Source of the DNA: Geopsychrobacter electrodiphilus DSM 16401
GTDB taxonomy: Bacteria > Desulfobacterota > Desulfuromonadia > Desulfuromonadales > Geopsychrobacteraceae
Assembly (NCBI RefSeq): GCF_000384395.1
Contig: NZ_ARWE01000001.1
Span: forward strand, 3,570,501-3,634,500
Length of the DNA stretch: 64,000 nucleotides
Direction of reading: 5' to 3'
Numbering within the stretch: position 1 is the stretch's first letter; each line of letters opens with the position of its first letter. The position numbers were made by a program, and so were the translations under genes. This document shows, piece after piece, positions 53,515 through 62,995 of the stretch. A model generated the notes under the pieces. It was not told the origin of the DNA, searched no databases, and saw only the letters and a program-made list of their open reading frames with translations.

Positions 53515-54645
53515 ATGAAAAAAGCGATTATTCTATCCATTATCGGTCTGATTATTGTCGTTGGGGTGCTGGCTGGCATTAAAGCCCTGCAGATCCGGGC
53601 AATGATGGCGCAGGGGGCAAAATTTGTCATGCCTCCCGAAATTGTAACCTCGGCGCCGGTGCAGTCCGACACCTGGGAATCAACCCTGAGCGCGGTCGGT
53701 ACGCTGGAAGCGGTGCAGGGGGTGGTTGTAACCGCCGAAATGACGGGCAAGGTGGAACACATCGCCTTTGAAGCCGGCAAACGCGTGGCGGCCGGAGACC
53801 TGCTGGTGCAGCAGGACGTTTCGGTCGAGAAAGCCCAGCTGAAGGCAGCAGAAGCCATGGCGGAGTTGGCGCGAATCAATTTCGAGCGCTCAAAAACCCT
53901 GCTCCCCGAACATTCCATCTCACAATCCGACTACGATAACGCCCTGGCTAAACTCACCGAGGCCCAGTCCCAGATTGACAACATCCAGGCCCTGATCGCC
54001 AAAAAAACCATTCGCGCGCCCTTCGCCGGACGACTTGGCATCCGCCAGATCAACCTGGGCCAGGTTATCAACGACGGCCAGGCGATTGTCAGTCTGCAGT
54101 CCCTGGGTCCCATCTTTGTCAATTTTCTCCTCCCCCAGCAACAGCTGGCCAAACTGCGCAACGGGCTGAAGGTCAGGCTCAGGTCGGACGCTCTTCCCGG
54201 CCAGACCCTCAACGGCGAGATCACCGCCATCGACCCCAAGGTGGATGCCGCGACCCGCAATATTCGAGTGCAGGCCCTGGTTCCTAACCCGAAGGAGCAG
54301 CTGCGAGGCGGGATGTTCGTCAACCTCACCCTGGTCCTGCCGCAAGCGGAGCAGGTGCTGACCATCCCGGCCACCGCCGTGCTTTACGCCCCCTACAGTG
54401 ATTCGGTCTTCGTCATCGAAGAGAAAAAAAATGCCGCCGGCAAGCCGGCAGGCAAGGCGGTACGCCAGCAATTCGTCACCCTGGGCGAAAAACGCGGTGA
54501 CTTTATCAGCGTAAAATCCGGCCTGAAGGCTGGCGAATCCATCGTAAGTACCGGCGCCTTCAAACTGCGCAATGGTCAGGGCGTGATCGTGGATAACAAG
54601 CTGGCGCCCGAATTCAAGCTGGCCCCTCAGCCGGCTGAGGGCTAG
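53515..54645 (+). CDS. RND efflux periplasmic adaptor (HlyD/AcrA family)
   Basis: A 376-residue membrane-fusion protein with an N-terminal membrane anchor (KAIILSIIGLIIVVGVLAGI), lipoyl halves (GVVVTAEMTGKVEHIAFEAG... and RAPFAGRLGIRQINLGQVI), a coiled hairpin between them and a beta-barrel domain. GTGAGAGTGCA precedes the ATG. It forms a pump with the RND protein three bases downstream. The outer-membrane channel is not in the window. Confidence 0.93.
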   Translation: MKKAIILSIIGLIIVVGVLAGIKALQIRAMMAQGAKFVMPPEIVTSAPVQSDTWESTLSAVGTLEAVQGVVVTAEMTGKVEHIAFEAGKRVAAGDLLVQQDVSVEKAQLKAAEAMAELARINFERSKTLLPEHSISQSDYDNALAKLTEAQSQIDNIQALIAKKTIRAPFAGRLGIRQINLGQVINDGQAIVSLQSLGPIFVNFLLPQQQLAKLRNGLKVRLRSDALPGQTLNGEITAIDPKVDAATRNIRVQALVPNPKEQLRGGMFVNLTLVLPQAEQVLTIPATAVLYAPYSDSVFVIEEKKNAAGKPAGKAVRQQFVTLGEKRGDFISVKSGLKAGESIVSTGAFKLRNGQGVIVDNKLAPEFKLAPQPAEG

Positions 54646-54648
54646 GCG

Positions 54649-57600
54649 ATGAAATTCACCGATATTTTCATCCGCCGGCCGGTTCTGGCGCTGGTGATCA
54701 GCCTGTTGATCATCATCTCCGGGCTGCAGGCCATCCGCTCCCTGAACGTCCGTCAGTACCCGCGCAGTGACAACGCCGTCGTCACCGTCACCACCGTCTA
54801 CGTCGGCGCCAACGCCGAACTGGTGCGCGGATTTATCACCACACCCCTGGAGCGGGTCATCGCCGCCGCCGACGGCATCGACTACATCGAATCCCAAAGC
54901 GCGCCGGGACGCTCCACCATCAGTGCCCGACTGAAACTCAACTACGACCCGATCAAGGCGCTGTCCGAGATCAGCTCCAAGGTCGACCAGGTGCGCGGGG
55001 ATCTCCCGCCCGAAGCCGAAGTCCCGATCATCAATGTGGAATCAGCCGACAGCAAGTTCGCTTCGGCCTATCTGAGCTTTACCTCGAATATCCTCAAACA
55101 GAACCAGATCACCGATTACCTGGTGCGCGTCGTCCAACCCCGCCTGTCGGCCCTGGAGGGTGTCCAGCGCGCAGATATTCTCGGCGCGCGCACCTTCGCC
55201 ATGCGCATCTGGCTCAACCCCGAGCGCATGGCGGCCTTCAATATCAGCCCGGCCCAGGTGGTCCAGGCCTTGACCTCGAATAATTATCTGGCCTCGGTGG
55301 GAAGCACCAAGGGCTCGCTGATTCAGGTCAACCTGACCGCCAACACCGACCTGCGCTCGGTCGAGGAGTTCAAACGCCTGATTGTACGCGAAGAACATGG
55401 CGGCATCGTACGCCTTGAAGATATCAGTAAGATTGTCCTCGGCGCCGAAAACTATGACACCGAAGTGCGCTTTTCCGGCCAGACCGCTGTCTTCATGGGG
55501 ATCTGGCCGCTGCCCAACGCCAACTCTCTCGACGTCATCAAACGGGTCCGGGCCGAGATGGAAGCGATCTCCAGCCAACTGCCCGCAGGCTTAAAAGGGC
55601 GCATCGCCTACGACGGCACCGCCTATATCAACAATGCCATTCATGAGGTGGTCAAGACCCTGAGCGAGACCTTGTTGATCGTGGTGATCATCATCTTCCT
55701 CTTTTTAGGCTCAATGCGCGCGGCGATTATCCCGGTGATCGCCATCCCCCTCTCCCTGATCGGCGCCGTATTCCTGATGCAGGCCTTCGGCTTCACCATC
55801 AACCTGCTGACCCTGCTGGCGATCGTGCTCTCCGTCGGTCTGGTGGTCGACGACGCCATCGTCGTTGTCGAGAACGTCGAGCGCCACATGGGAGAAGGAA
55901 AATCGCCGATGCAGGCGGCCATTCTGGGCGCACGTGAACTGGTCAGTCCGCTGATCGCCATGACAATTACCCTGGCGGCGGTCTATGCACCGATCGGTTT
56001 ACAGGGGGGACTGACCGGCTCGCTGTTCCGCGAGTTTGCCTTCACCCTGGCCGGGGCCGTGACCATCTCCGGCATTGTCGCCGTCACCCTGTCGCCGATG
56101 ATGTCCTCGCAACTCCTGAAAGCAGGGATGAATGAACATGGCTTCGCCGGAGTCATGGACCGTAGCTTCAAAAGGTTGCGGGCCTTTTACGGACGCTTAC
56201 TGAACGGCAGTCTGAATGCCCGACCGGCGGTGTACCTGGTATGGCTGGTAGTGACACTGCTGACCATCCCGATGTTCACCATGTCGGCCAGAGAGCTGGC
56301 TCCGAGCGAGGATCAGGGGGTCATCTTCGGTATTCTGGACGCGTCCGCCAACTCCACCCTGGACCAGACCAGTCACTATGCGGCCGCGGTCAGCAAAGCG
56401 TTCCTGAGCGTCCCGGAAACCCAATTTGTCTTTCAGGTCACCATGCCCTCTTCCGGATTTGCCGGGATGGTGGTCAAGCCCTGGCAGGAGCGTAAGCGCA
56501 ATATTTTTCAGATTATGCCCGAGGTCCAGCAGAAGCTCCACGCCATCCCCGGCATCCGCATGTTTCCGGTCACCCCGCCGGCGCTTCCCGGCGGGGGGTC
56601 GTTTCCGGTCGAATTCATTCTGGCCTCAACCGCCGAGCCCGAGCAGATCCTGAAATTCGCCAACCAGATTCAGCAAGCCGCAGCCAAAAGCGGCATGTTC
56701 GCCTTTCCGCCGCTCATCGACGTCAAGATCGATCAACCACAATCCGAGATCGTCATCGATCGCGAGAAAGTGGCGGATATGGGCCTTAATCTGCGCCAGG
56801 TGGGGTCTGAGATGGCGACAATGATGGGGGGGAATTTTGTCAACCGCTTCAACATCGCCGGTCGCAGCTACAAGGTCATCCCCCAGGTCCAGCGGATCGA
56901 CCGCCTGAACCCGGAGCAGCTCGGCGACATCTACATCAGCGGACCCAACGGCCAGCTGATTCCCTTAAGCAGCATCGCGACCATCAAGAACAGCACCGTA
57001 CCGCGCTCATTAAATCGCTTTCAGCAGCTCAACGCTGTCAAAATCAGCGGCGTGGCGATGCGTCCCCTGGACGAGGCGCTGCGTTTTCTGGAAAGAGAAG
57101 CCGGCAAAATTCTGCCCCAGGGCTATGTGCTGGATTACACCGGCGAGTCGCGCCAGCTGCGAACCGAAGGGAACAAATTCCTGCAGGCCTTCGCGTTGGC
57201 TGTCATCCTGATTTTCCTGGTCCTGGCCGCCCAGTTCAACAGTTTCCGCGATCCCTTCGTGATTCTGGCCGGCTCGGTGCCGCTGGCGATGTTCGGGGCA
57301 ATGATTTTCACTTTTCTCAAGATGCCCAATCCCAACGTCCCCTTCTGGACTCAGGGCTGGACCACGACCATGAATATTTACTCCCAGGTGGGGTTGGTCA
57401 CTCTGGTCGGGCTGGTCGCTAAAAACGGCATTCTGATCGTGGAGTTCGCCAACAAGCTGCAACTGAAGGGACACAGCAAACGGGAAGCCGTGCATGAGGC
57501 TGCCATGACCCGCCTGCGTCCGATCCTGATGACCACCGGGGCGACCATCGCCGGTCACTTCCCCCTGATTCTGGTCACCGGTGCCGGGGCTGCGGCACGA

Positions 57601-57741
57601 AACTCCATCGGTCTGGTCCTGGTCGGAGGAATGGCGGTCGGGACCCTGTTTACCCTGTTTATTATTCCGTCGATTTACATGCTGGTGGCCAAGGACCACA
57701 GCCAAGACCAACGTCAAGAGGACGCGATTACCACCGGTTAA
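54649..57741 (+). CDS. RND-type efflux transporter (AcrB/HAE1 class)
   Basis: A 1030-residue inner-membrane pump. TM1 lies in DIFIRRPVLALVISLLIII, and the proton-relay pair of Asp is in VGLVVDDAIVVVENVERHM near residue 402. Two large periplasmic loops and twelve membrane segments fit the HAE1 family of multidrug/hydrophobe exporters. Length matches AcrB. It is co-transcribed with the adaptor. Substrate cannot be told. Confidence 0.94.
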   Translation: MKFTDIFIRRPVLALVISLLIIISGLQAIRSLNVRQYPRSDNAVVTVTTVYVGANAELVRGFITTPLERVIAAADGIDYIESQSAPGRSTISARLKLNYDPIKALSEISSKVDQVRGDLPPEAEVPIINVESADSKFASAYLSFTSNILKQNQITDYLVRVVQPRLSALEGVQRADILGARTFAMRIWLNPERMAAFNISPAQVVQALTSNNYLASVGSTKGSLIQVNLTANTDLRSVEEFKRLIVREEHGGIVRLEDISKIVLGAENYDTEVRFSGQTAVFMGIWPLPNANSLDVIKRVRAEMEAISSQLPAGLKGRIAYDGTAYINNAIHEVVKTLSETLLIVVIIIFLFLGSMRAAIIPVIAIPLSLIGAVFLMQAFGFTINLLTLLAIVLSVGLVVDDAIVVVENVERHMGEGKSPMQAAILGARELVSPLIAMTITLAAVYAPIGLQGGLTGSLFREFAFTLAGAVTISGIVAVTLSPMMSSQLLKAGMNEHGFAGVMDRSFKRLRAFYGRLLNGSLNARPAVYLVWLVVTLLTIPMFTMSARELAPSEDQGVIFGILDASANSTLDQTSHYAAAVSKAFLSVPETQFVFQVTMPSSGFAGMVVKPWQERKRNIFQIMPEVQQKLHAIPGIRMFPVTPPALPGGGSFPVEFILASTAEPEQILKFANQIQQAAAKSGMFAFPPLIDVKIDQPQSEIVIDREKVADMGLNLRQVGSEMATMMGGNFVNRFNIAGRSYKVIPQVQRIDRLNPEQLGDIYISGPNGQLIPLSSIATIKNSTVPRSLNRFQQLNAVKISGVAMRPLDEALRFLEREAGKILPQGYVLDYTGESRQLRTEGNKFLQAFALAVILIFLVLAAQFNSFRDPFVILAGSVPLAMFGAMIFTFLKMPNPNVPFWTQGWTTTMNIYSQVGLVTLVGLVAKNGILIVEFANKLQLKGHSKREAVHEAAMTRLRPILMTTGATIAGHFPLILVTGAGAAARNSIGLVLVGGMAVGTLFTLFIIPSIYMLVAKDHSQDQRQEDAITTG

Positions 57742-57811
57742 AATATCCTGACCGTAATCTTTTCTGCCTGCCTTAAGGCAAACGATTTCTCGACGAAAAG
57801 GTCCTGATACC

Positions 57812-60379
57812 ATGGCACCACCCGTTCAAAAAACTTTCTCTCTCCATCGCCTGCTCCCCCTGATGGTGCTGGTTCTTTTTATTGCGGCGCTCTGGGTGTT
57901 GCATGGCGTCCTGAGACAGTTTCACTATCACCAGGTGGTGGTGCAACTCAGGGCGATCCCGGCCTCACAGGTACTGGCGGCGCTGGGCCTGACGATTCTG
58001 AGCTACCTGATCATGACGGCCTACGATCAGCTGGCGGTTCACTACATCCGCCATCCTCTGCCGAAGGGCAAGGTCGCGCTGGCCTCCTTTGTCAGCTACG
58101 CCTTCAGTAACACCATCGGCCTTTCCCTGCTGACAGCCGGATCGATCCGCTATCGTCTTTATTCGGCCTGGGGCCTCTCTACAGAGGAGATCGCACGACT
58201 GGTCACCTTTACGGTGCTGACCTTCTGGCTGGGCATCGTCACCGTCGGCGGCATCACCTTTGTAACCGAACCCCTGGCGTTACCGGTACTTGAACACCTG
58301 TCGATCCATTCAGCGCGACCACTCGGGCTCCTCTTCTGTGGTCTGGTGGTCGGCTACCTGCTCGTCATCTTCATGCGCAATAGCCCTTTCCGTTTCCGCA
58401 ACTGGGAGCTCCCGCTACCGACGTTGCGCCTCGCCGGAGCACAGGTTCTGATCGGCGCACTCGACTGGGCGCTGGCCGGCAGCGTCCTTTTTGTCCTGCT
58501 CCCGACCCATGCGAAACTCTCGTTTCCACAGTTCCTCGCGATCTTCCTGCTCGCTCAGGTCGTGGCCCTGATCAGTCATGTGCCGGGCGGTCTGGGGGTT
58601 TTCGAATCGATGGTTCTGCTCTCTGCCCCCGAGATCCCGGCCGATGTCCTGCTCGGCGCGATGCTGATCTACCGCGCCATCTACTATCTGTTGCCCCTGA
58701 TGCTGGCCGCGCTGCTGCTCGGGGGGAATGAACTACTGCAACGCAAACGATTGATCAAGCAGGCGGCACAGCTGGCGGGTCGCTGGGGGGGCGTCATCAT
58801 CCCGCAGCTGCTGGCCGCAACAACCCTGGTCAGCGGCGCGGTGCTGCTCTTCTCCGCTGCCACGCCAGCACTCCCCGAGCGCCTGCACTGGCTGCAGGAT
58901 TTTCTGCCGCTGCCGGTGATTGAGCTGTCACACTTTCTCGGCAGCCTGGTCGGAGTCGGGCTGCTCCTGCTGGCGCGCGGGCTGCAGCGTCGCCTCGATG
59001 CCGCGTATCTGTTGGCGGCCGTTCTGCTTGTGGCCGGCAGCGCATTTTCGCTGCTCAAAGGAGCTGACTACGAAGAAGCCCTGCTGCTCGCCCTGATGCT
59101 GCTGGCCCTGCTCCCCTGCCGGCGTTATTTTTACCGTCACGCCTCGCTGCTCAGTGAGCCGTTTAGTTTCGGCTGGAGCATCACCATCCTGCTGGTGCTG
59201 GTCTGTTCATTCTGGCTGGGCCTTTTCGCCTATAAGTATGTTGCATTTTCGAACGAGCTCTGGTGGCATTTTGCGCTGCGCGGGGATGCTCCGCGCTTTC
59301 TGCGCGCCACCGTTGGCGCAACCGCGCTGTTACTGGTTTTTGGGCTGACCAAGCTTTTGCACCCCTCGCCACAGGACCCTGACCTGCCTGGCTCCTCTGA
59401 ATTAGACGCAGCGAAGCCGATTCTGGCCCGCTCTCCGGTCACCATGCCAAATCTGGCCCTGCTCGGCGACAAGGCATTGCTCTTCGATGACCAACGGAAC
59501 GGCTTTGTCATGTATGGCGTTGAACGGCACTCCTGGATCGCGTTGGGGGATCCGGTCGGACCACCCGAGATCACTCAGGATCTGGCCTGGAAGTATCGCG
59601 AGCTGGTTGAGCGCCACGGCGGACAGACGGTGTTTTATGAAGTCGGAACCGCCATGCTGCATGTCTACCTGGATATGGGGTTGACACTCTTCAAGCTCGG
59701 CGAAGTCGCGCGCGTCCCCCTGGCAGAATTTTCCCTCGAAGGCGCAACGCGCAAAGGGTTACGCTACACCTACAACCGCCTCAATCGCGACGGCTGCAGC
59801 TTTGAAGTTCAGCCGGCCTCGGCGCTCCCCGAACTGATGCCGGAACTGCGGCGGGTTTCGGATGCCTGGCTCCGCGAAAAAAGCACCCGGGAAAAGGGCT
59901 TTTCCCTGGGCTGTTTTGATGAGGACTATCTGCTGAATTTCCCTGTCGCCCTGATCAGACAAGAGGGAGAGATCGTCGCCTTCGCCAATCTCTGGTGCAG
60001 TGGCAACCTTCAGGAGCTCTCCATCGATCTGATGCGCTTCTGCAGCGACGCCAAAAGCGGCGTCATGGAATTCCTGCTTATCAATTTGATCCTCTGGGGG
60101 AAGGAACAGGGCTACGCGTCTTTCGATCTCGGCATGGCGCCCCTCTCCGGACTCAAAAATCGTCCATTCGCCCCCCTGTGGAACCGGATCGGCGCGGTCA
60201 TCTTTAATCAGGGCGAGCACTTTTACAACTTTGAGGGGCTGCGTGAGTACAAACAGAAATTCGATCCGATCTGGGAACCGCGCTACCTAGCTGGTCCGGG
60301 GGGGCTGTCTCTGCCGCGCATCCTGCTCAATATCGCGGCCCTGATCAGTGGCGGGATTAAAGGGGTTATCGCCAAATGA
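57812..60379 (+). CDS. mprF: MprF-like phosphatidylglycerol aminoacyltransferase/flippase
   Basis: An 855-residue membrane protein. The N-terminal half (about 15-520) has some fourteen hydrophobic segments like the MprF flippase; HVPGGLGVFESMVLL is typical. The C-terminal half (about 545-850) is the DUF2156/GNAT-like aminoacyl-tRNA-dependent transferase (YGVERHSWIALGDPVGPPE and YGYASFDLGMAPLSGL-like segments, LREYKQKFDPIWEPRYL at the end). It would modify phosphatidylglycerol with an amino acid and expose it, lowering sensitivity to cationic peptides. It is mainly known from Gram-positive bacteria but occurs in Gram-negatives. Confidence 0.9.
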   Translation: MAPPVQKTFSLHRLLPLMVLVLFIAALWVLHGVLRQFHYHQVVVQLRAIPASQVLAALGLTILSYLIMTAYDQLAVHYIRHPLPKGKVALASFVSYAFSNTIGLSLLTAGSIRYRLYSAWGLSTEEIARLVTFTVLTFWLGIVTVGGITFVTEPLALPVLEHLSIHSARPLGLLFCGLVVGYLLVIFMRNSPFRFRNWELPLPTLRLAGAQVLIGALDWALAGSVLFVLLPTHAKLSFPQFLAIFLLAQVVALISHVPGGLGVFESMVLLSAPEIPADVLLGAMLIYRAIYYLLPLMLAALLLGGNELLQRKRLIKQAAQLAGRWGGVIIPQLLAATTLVSGAVLLFSAATPALPERLHWLQDFLPLPVIELSHFLGSLVGVGLLLLARGLQRRLDAAYLLAAVLLVAGSAFSLLKGADYEEALLLALMLLALLPCRRYFYRHASLLSEPFSFGWSITILLVLVCSFWLGLFAYKYVAFSNELWWHFALRGDAPRFLRATVGATALLLVFGLTKLLHPSPQDPDLPGSSELDAAKPILARSPVTMPNLALLGDKALLFDDQRNGFVMYGVERHSWIALGDPVGPPEITQDLAWKYRELVERHGGQTVFYEVGTAMLHVYLDMGLTLFKLGEVARVPLAEFSLEGATRKGLRYTYNRLNRDGCSFEVQPASALPELMPELRRVSDAWLREKSTREKGFSLGCFDEDYLLNFPVALIRQEGEIVAFANLWCSGNLQELSIDLMRFCSDAKSGVMEFLLINLILWGKEQGYASFDLGMAPLSGLKNRPFAPLWNRIGAVIFNQGEHFYNFEGLREYKQKFDPIWEPRYLAGPGGLSLPRILLNIAALISGGIKGVIAK

Positions 60380-60414
60380 CCTGGAGTATCTGGCCGCAAC
60401 CCACAGGAAGTTAA

Positions 60415-61293
60415 ATGCGCCTGTTTCTAAAATTTGATGAGATACGCGACGCGCTTTTTACCTATTTGGAGAGACGCTCAAAAACAACCCTCTTCAGCTG
60501 GAGCCTCGGGCTGACAGCGCTGACCGGAACCCTCGATTATTTCACCGGCGGTTATTCTTTCATCCTCTTTTACCTCATCCCCATATTCCTTGGGTCCTGG
60601 TTCATCAACCGGACCGCCGGGACTCTGATTTGTATCGTCAGCTTTGGCTCCAGTCTTCTCGTCAATCCCCTGCGTTATGTGCTTCATCATTACACTCACC
60701 CCTCGTTTTATTACTGGGATATCTCCCTGGAATTTATCTATCTTTTGCTGTTAAGTCTGATGTTCTCCACCCTGAGAGCACAATTCAACACCGAACGTGA
60801 AATGTCCCGCATCGACCATCTGACCAGGGCCCTGAATCGACGCGGGCTGCTCGAACTGGTGACCTATGAAATGGCGCAATGCTCGCGGCATAACCGCGAA
60901 CTCAGCATGGCTTTTCTCGACCTGGATAACTTTAAAACGATTAATGATCAGCGCGGTCACGCTGAGGGGGACAGGGTCCTGTGTGCCGTCGTCTCTACAC
61001 TGCGGAAAACTCTGCGGCAGGCCGATACAATTGCGCGGGTCGGGGGGGATGAGTTTGTCGTGATGCTGCCTCAAACAGACGCCGAAGCCGCCGGAGAACT
61101 CCTCCGCAAGGTGCAGAAACAACTCTTGATATCGATGGAAAACCAGGATTGGCCGGTGACCTTCAGCATTGGCCTCATCACCTATGTGACCCCTCAGGGC
61201 ACGGCAGAAGAGCTGATTGCACGGGTGGACCAACTCATGTATTCCATCAAAAACCGGAACAAAAATGGCCTCTTGCATCGGGTTGTGCCCTGA
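60415..61293 (+). CDS. Membrane-anchored diguanylate cyclase (GGDEF)
   Basis: A 292-residue protein: four or so membrane segments (about 20-125) and a GGDEF domain (about 130-290) with the active site RVGGDEFVVML. RQAD lies five residues before GGDEF, the inhibitory I-site, so the enzyme is probably active and product-inhibited. It makes cyclic-di-GMP. It stands 35 bases after mprF with little upstream sequence. Confidence 0.92.
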   Translation: MRLFLKFDEIRDALFTYLERRSKTTLFSWSLGLTALTGTLDYFTGGYSFILFYLIPIFLGSWFINRTAGTLICIVSFGSSLLVNPLRYVLHHYTHPSFYYWDISLEFIYLLLLSLMFSTLRAQFNTEREMSRIDHLTRALNRRGLLELVTYEMAQCSRHNRELSMAFLDLDNFKTINDQRGHAEGDRVLCAVVSTLRKTLRQADTIARVGGDEFVVMLPQTDAEAAGELLRKVQKQLLISMENQDWPVTFSIGLITYVTPQGTAEELIARVDQLMYSIKNRNKNGLLHRVVP

Positions 61294-61372
61294 TATACAG
61301 AGGCTCTGATATACTTCCACGGGGACAATACTATGCATGCCGTGGCATCATCCGCAATTGAGGCATCAACAG

Positions 61373-62185
61373 ATGGAGATTCATGATCGACCTGTTCCCT
61401 GGCTGCTCTTCGGTGCTGAACTGCTGGGTACGGCGCTTCTGGTTACGGTTGGATTATCCCTCGTGATCCTGGCCTTCGGTCAGGGCAGCCCGCTGATCCA
61501 GCTGATCCCGAGTTCTGGAGTGCGCCGCCTGCTCACCGGGTTTCTGTTCGGCACCACCGGTGCCCTGATTGCGCTCTCGCCCCTCGGCAAGGAAAGTGGC
61601 GCGCATATCAACCCGGTCGTGACCCTGGCGTTCTGGCTGACAGGCAAGCTGAAGGGGTGCTACGTGCCGGGGTATATCATCGCCCAACTCGCAGGGGCGT
61701 TGTTGGGATCCCTCCCCCTCTTGACCTGGGGCGCGATGGGGCGCAGCATAGACTTTGGCGCGACTCTGCCTGGCGCTAACTACAGCACCGAAGCCGCCCT
61801 ATCGGGGGAAGTTATCACGACCTTTTGCCTGATCACCGGACTGTTCTTTTTTCTACGCAATGAGAAATTGCGTCCCTTCACCCCGGCGCTCTTCCCCTTC
61901 CTTTATGCCCTGATGGTCTTCATCGAGGCGCCAGTCTCCGGTACCAGCACCAATCCTGCTCGCAGTTTCGGTCCAGCGCTCATCTCCGGCAATTGGCAGT
62001 CCTGGTGGATCTATTGGGTCGGTCCCTTACTGGGGATGTTGCTGGGCCTCGCCGCTCTTCACTTCAGCGGGCTGGGGTGGTTCAAGATCGAGGTCGCCAA
62101 GCTCTATCACTTTGGTCATGATCGCTACGGTGTTTTTCACCGACAGGGTGAACCCAGGCAACAAGCGACGAAAGGAACCCCATGA
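61373..62185 (+). CDS. MIP/aquaporin-family channel
   Basis: A 270-residue channel with six membrane segments. The first pore motif is a variant (SGAHINPVVTLAF, NPV) and the second is standard NPA (SGTSTNPARSFGPALI). An in-frame codon at 61337 would add 12 residues; 61373 is preferred because MEIHDRPVPWLLFGAELLG begins near the first helix. It may conduct water or small solutes. Its stop overlaps the next start as ATGA. Confidence 0.85.
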   Translation: MEIHDRPVPWLLFGAELLGTALLVTVGLSLVILAFGQGSPLIQLIPSSGVRRLLTGFLFGTTGALIALSPLGKESGAHINPVVTLAFWLTGKLKGCYVPGYIIAQLAGALLGSLPLLTWGAMGRSIDFGATLPGANYSTEAALSGEVITTFCLITGLFFFLRNEKLRPFTPALFPFLYALMVFIEAPVSGTSTNPARSFGPALISGNWQSWWIYWVGPLLGMLLGLAALHFSGLGWFKIEVAKLYHFGHDRYGVFHRQGEPRQQATKGTP

Positions 62186-62964
62186 ATATCAGACTTGATG
62201 GCAAACGCGCCCTGGTCACCGGCGGCAATTCCGGCATCGGCGCGTCGATCGCCCTGGCCCTCGCCGAAGCCGGCGCGCAGGTCGCGATCAACTATGTTAC
62301 TCACCCGGAAACCGCCCAAGAGATGGTCGCACAAATTGAGACCGCAGGCGGCAAAGCGCTGGCGCTTGAGGCCGATGTCGCCGATCCCGCTGCCATCGCG
62401 GCGCTTTTTGCTAAGCTTGATTCCGCCTGGGGCGGGATCGATATCCTGGTCAACAACGCCGGAATCGACGGCGGCCGGGCCCTCAGCTGGGAGACCGAGC
62501 TCGCAGCCTGGCGCAAGGTGATCGACGTCAACCTGCTGGGCGCCTTCTACTGCGCACGCGAAGCCTTGCAGCGCATGGTCACGCAAAAAAACGGGGTGGT
62601 CGTCAATCTCAGCTCGGTGCATGAAGAGATCGCCTGGTCCGGTTACAGCGCCTATGCCGCGAGCAAGGCGGCGGTCAGCATGCTGACCAAGACCCTGGCG
62701 CAAGAAGCCGCACCTTTTGGGGTACGCGTACTCTCCATCGCGCCCGGGGCGATCAAGACGCCGATCAACCGCTCCGTCTGGAGTGATCCACAGAGTCTGA
62801 AGGATCTGGTTGAAAAAATTCCGCTGGCCCGCATCGGCGAACCGGCGGAGATCGCCAATATGGTGGTGGTGCTGGCCTCTGAGGTGGCCTCATACATCAC
62901 CGGGCGCACAATCTTTGTCGATGGCGGCATGACCGATTATCCCGATTTCGCCCATGGTGGCTGA
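62182..62964 (+). CDS. Short-chain dehydrogenase (glucose 1-dehydrogenase-like)
   Basis: A 260-residue SDR with the NAD(P) motif TGGNSGIGASIALALAEAG, NNAG at about 90, active-site S-Y-x3-K (YSAYAASKAAVS) and the C-terminal ITGRTIFVDGGMTDYPDF. Residues resemble glucose 1-dehydrogenase-type SDRs of the Bacillus group. AAAGGAACC precedes the ATG. It overlaps the aquaporin and precedes the GH15 gene, suggesting co-transcription and carbohydrate-linked work; this is inference. Confidence 0.9.
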   Translation: MNIRLDGKRALVTGGNSGIGASIALALAEAGAQVAINYVTHPETAQEMVAQIETAGGKALALEADVADPAAIAALFAKLDSAWGGIDILVNNAGIDGGRALSWETELAAWRKVIDVNLLGAFYCAREALQRMVTQKNGVVVNLSSVHEEIAWSGYSAYAASKAAVSMLTKTLAQEAAPFGVRVLSIAPGAIKTPINRSVWSDPQSLKDLVEKIPLARIGEPAEIANMVVVLASEVASYITGRTIFVDGGMTDYPDFAHGG

Positions 62965-62995
62965 GCGGGATCAATGCACCAAAGAAAGGCAAACC

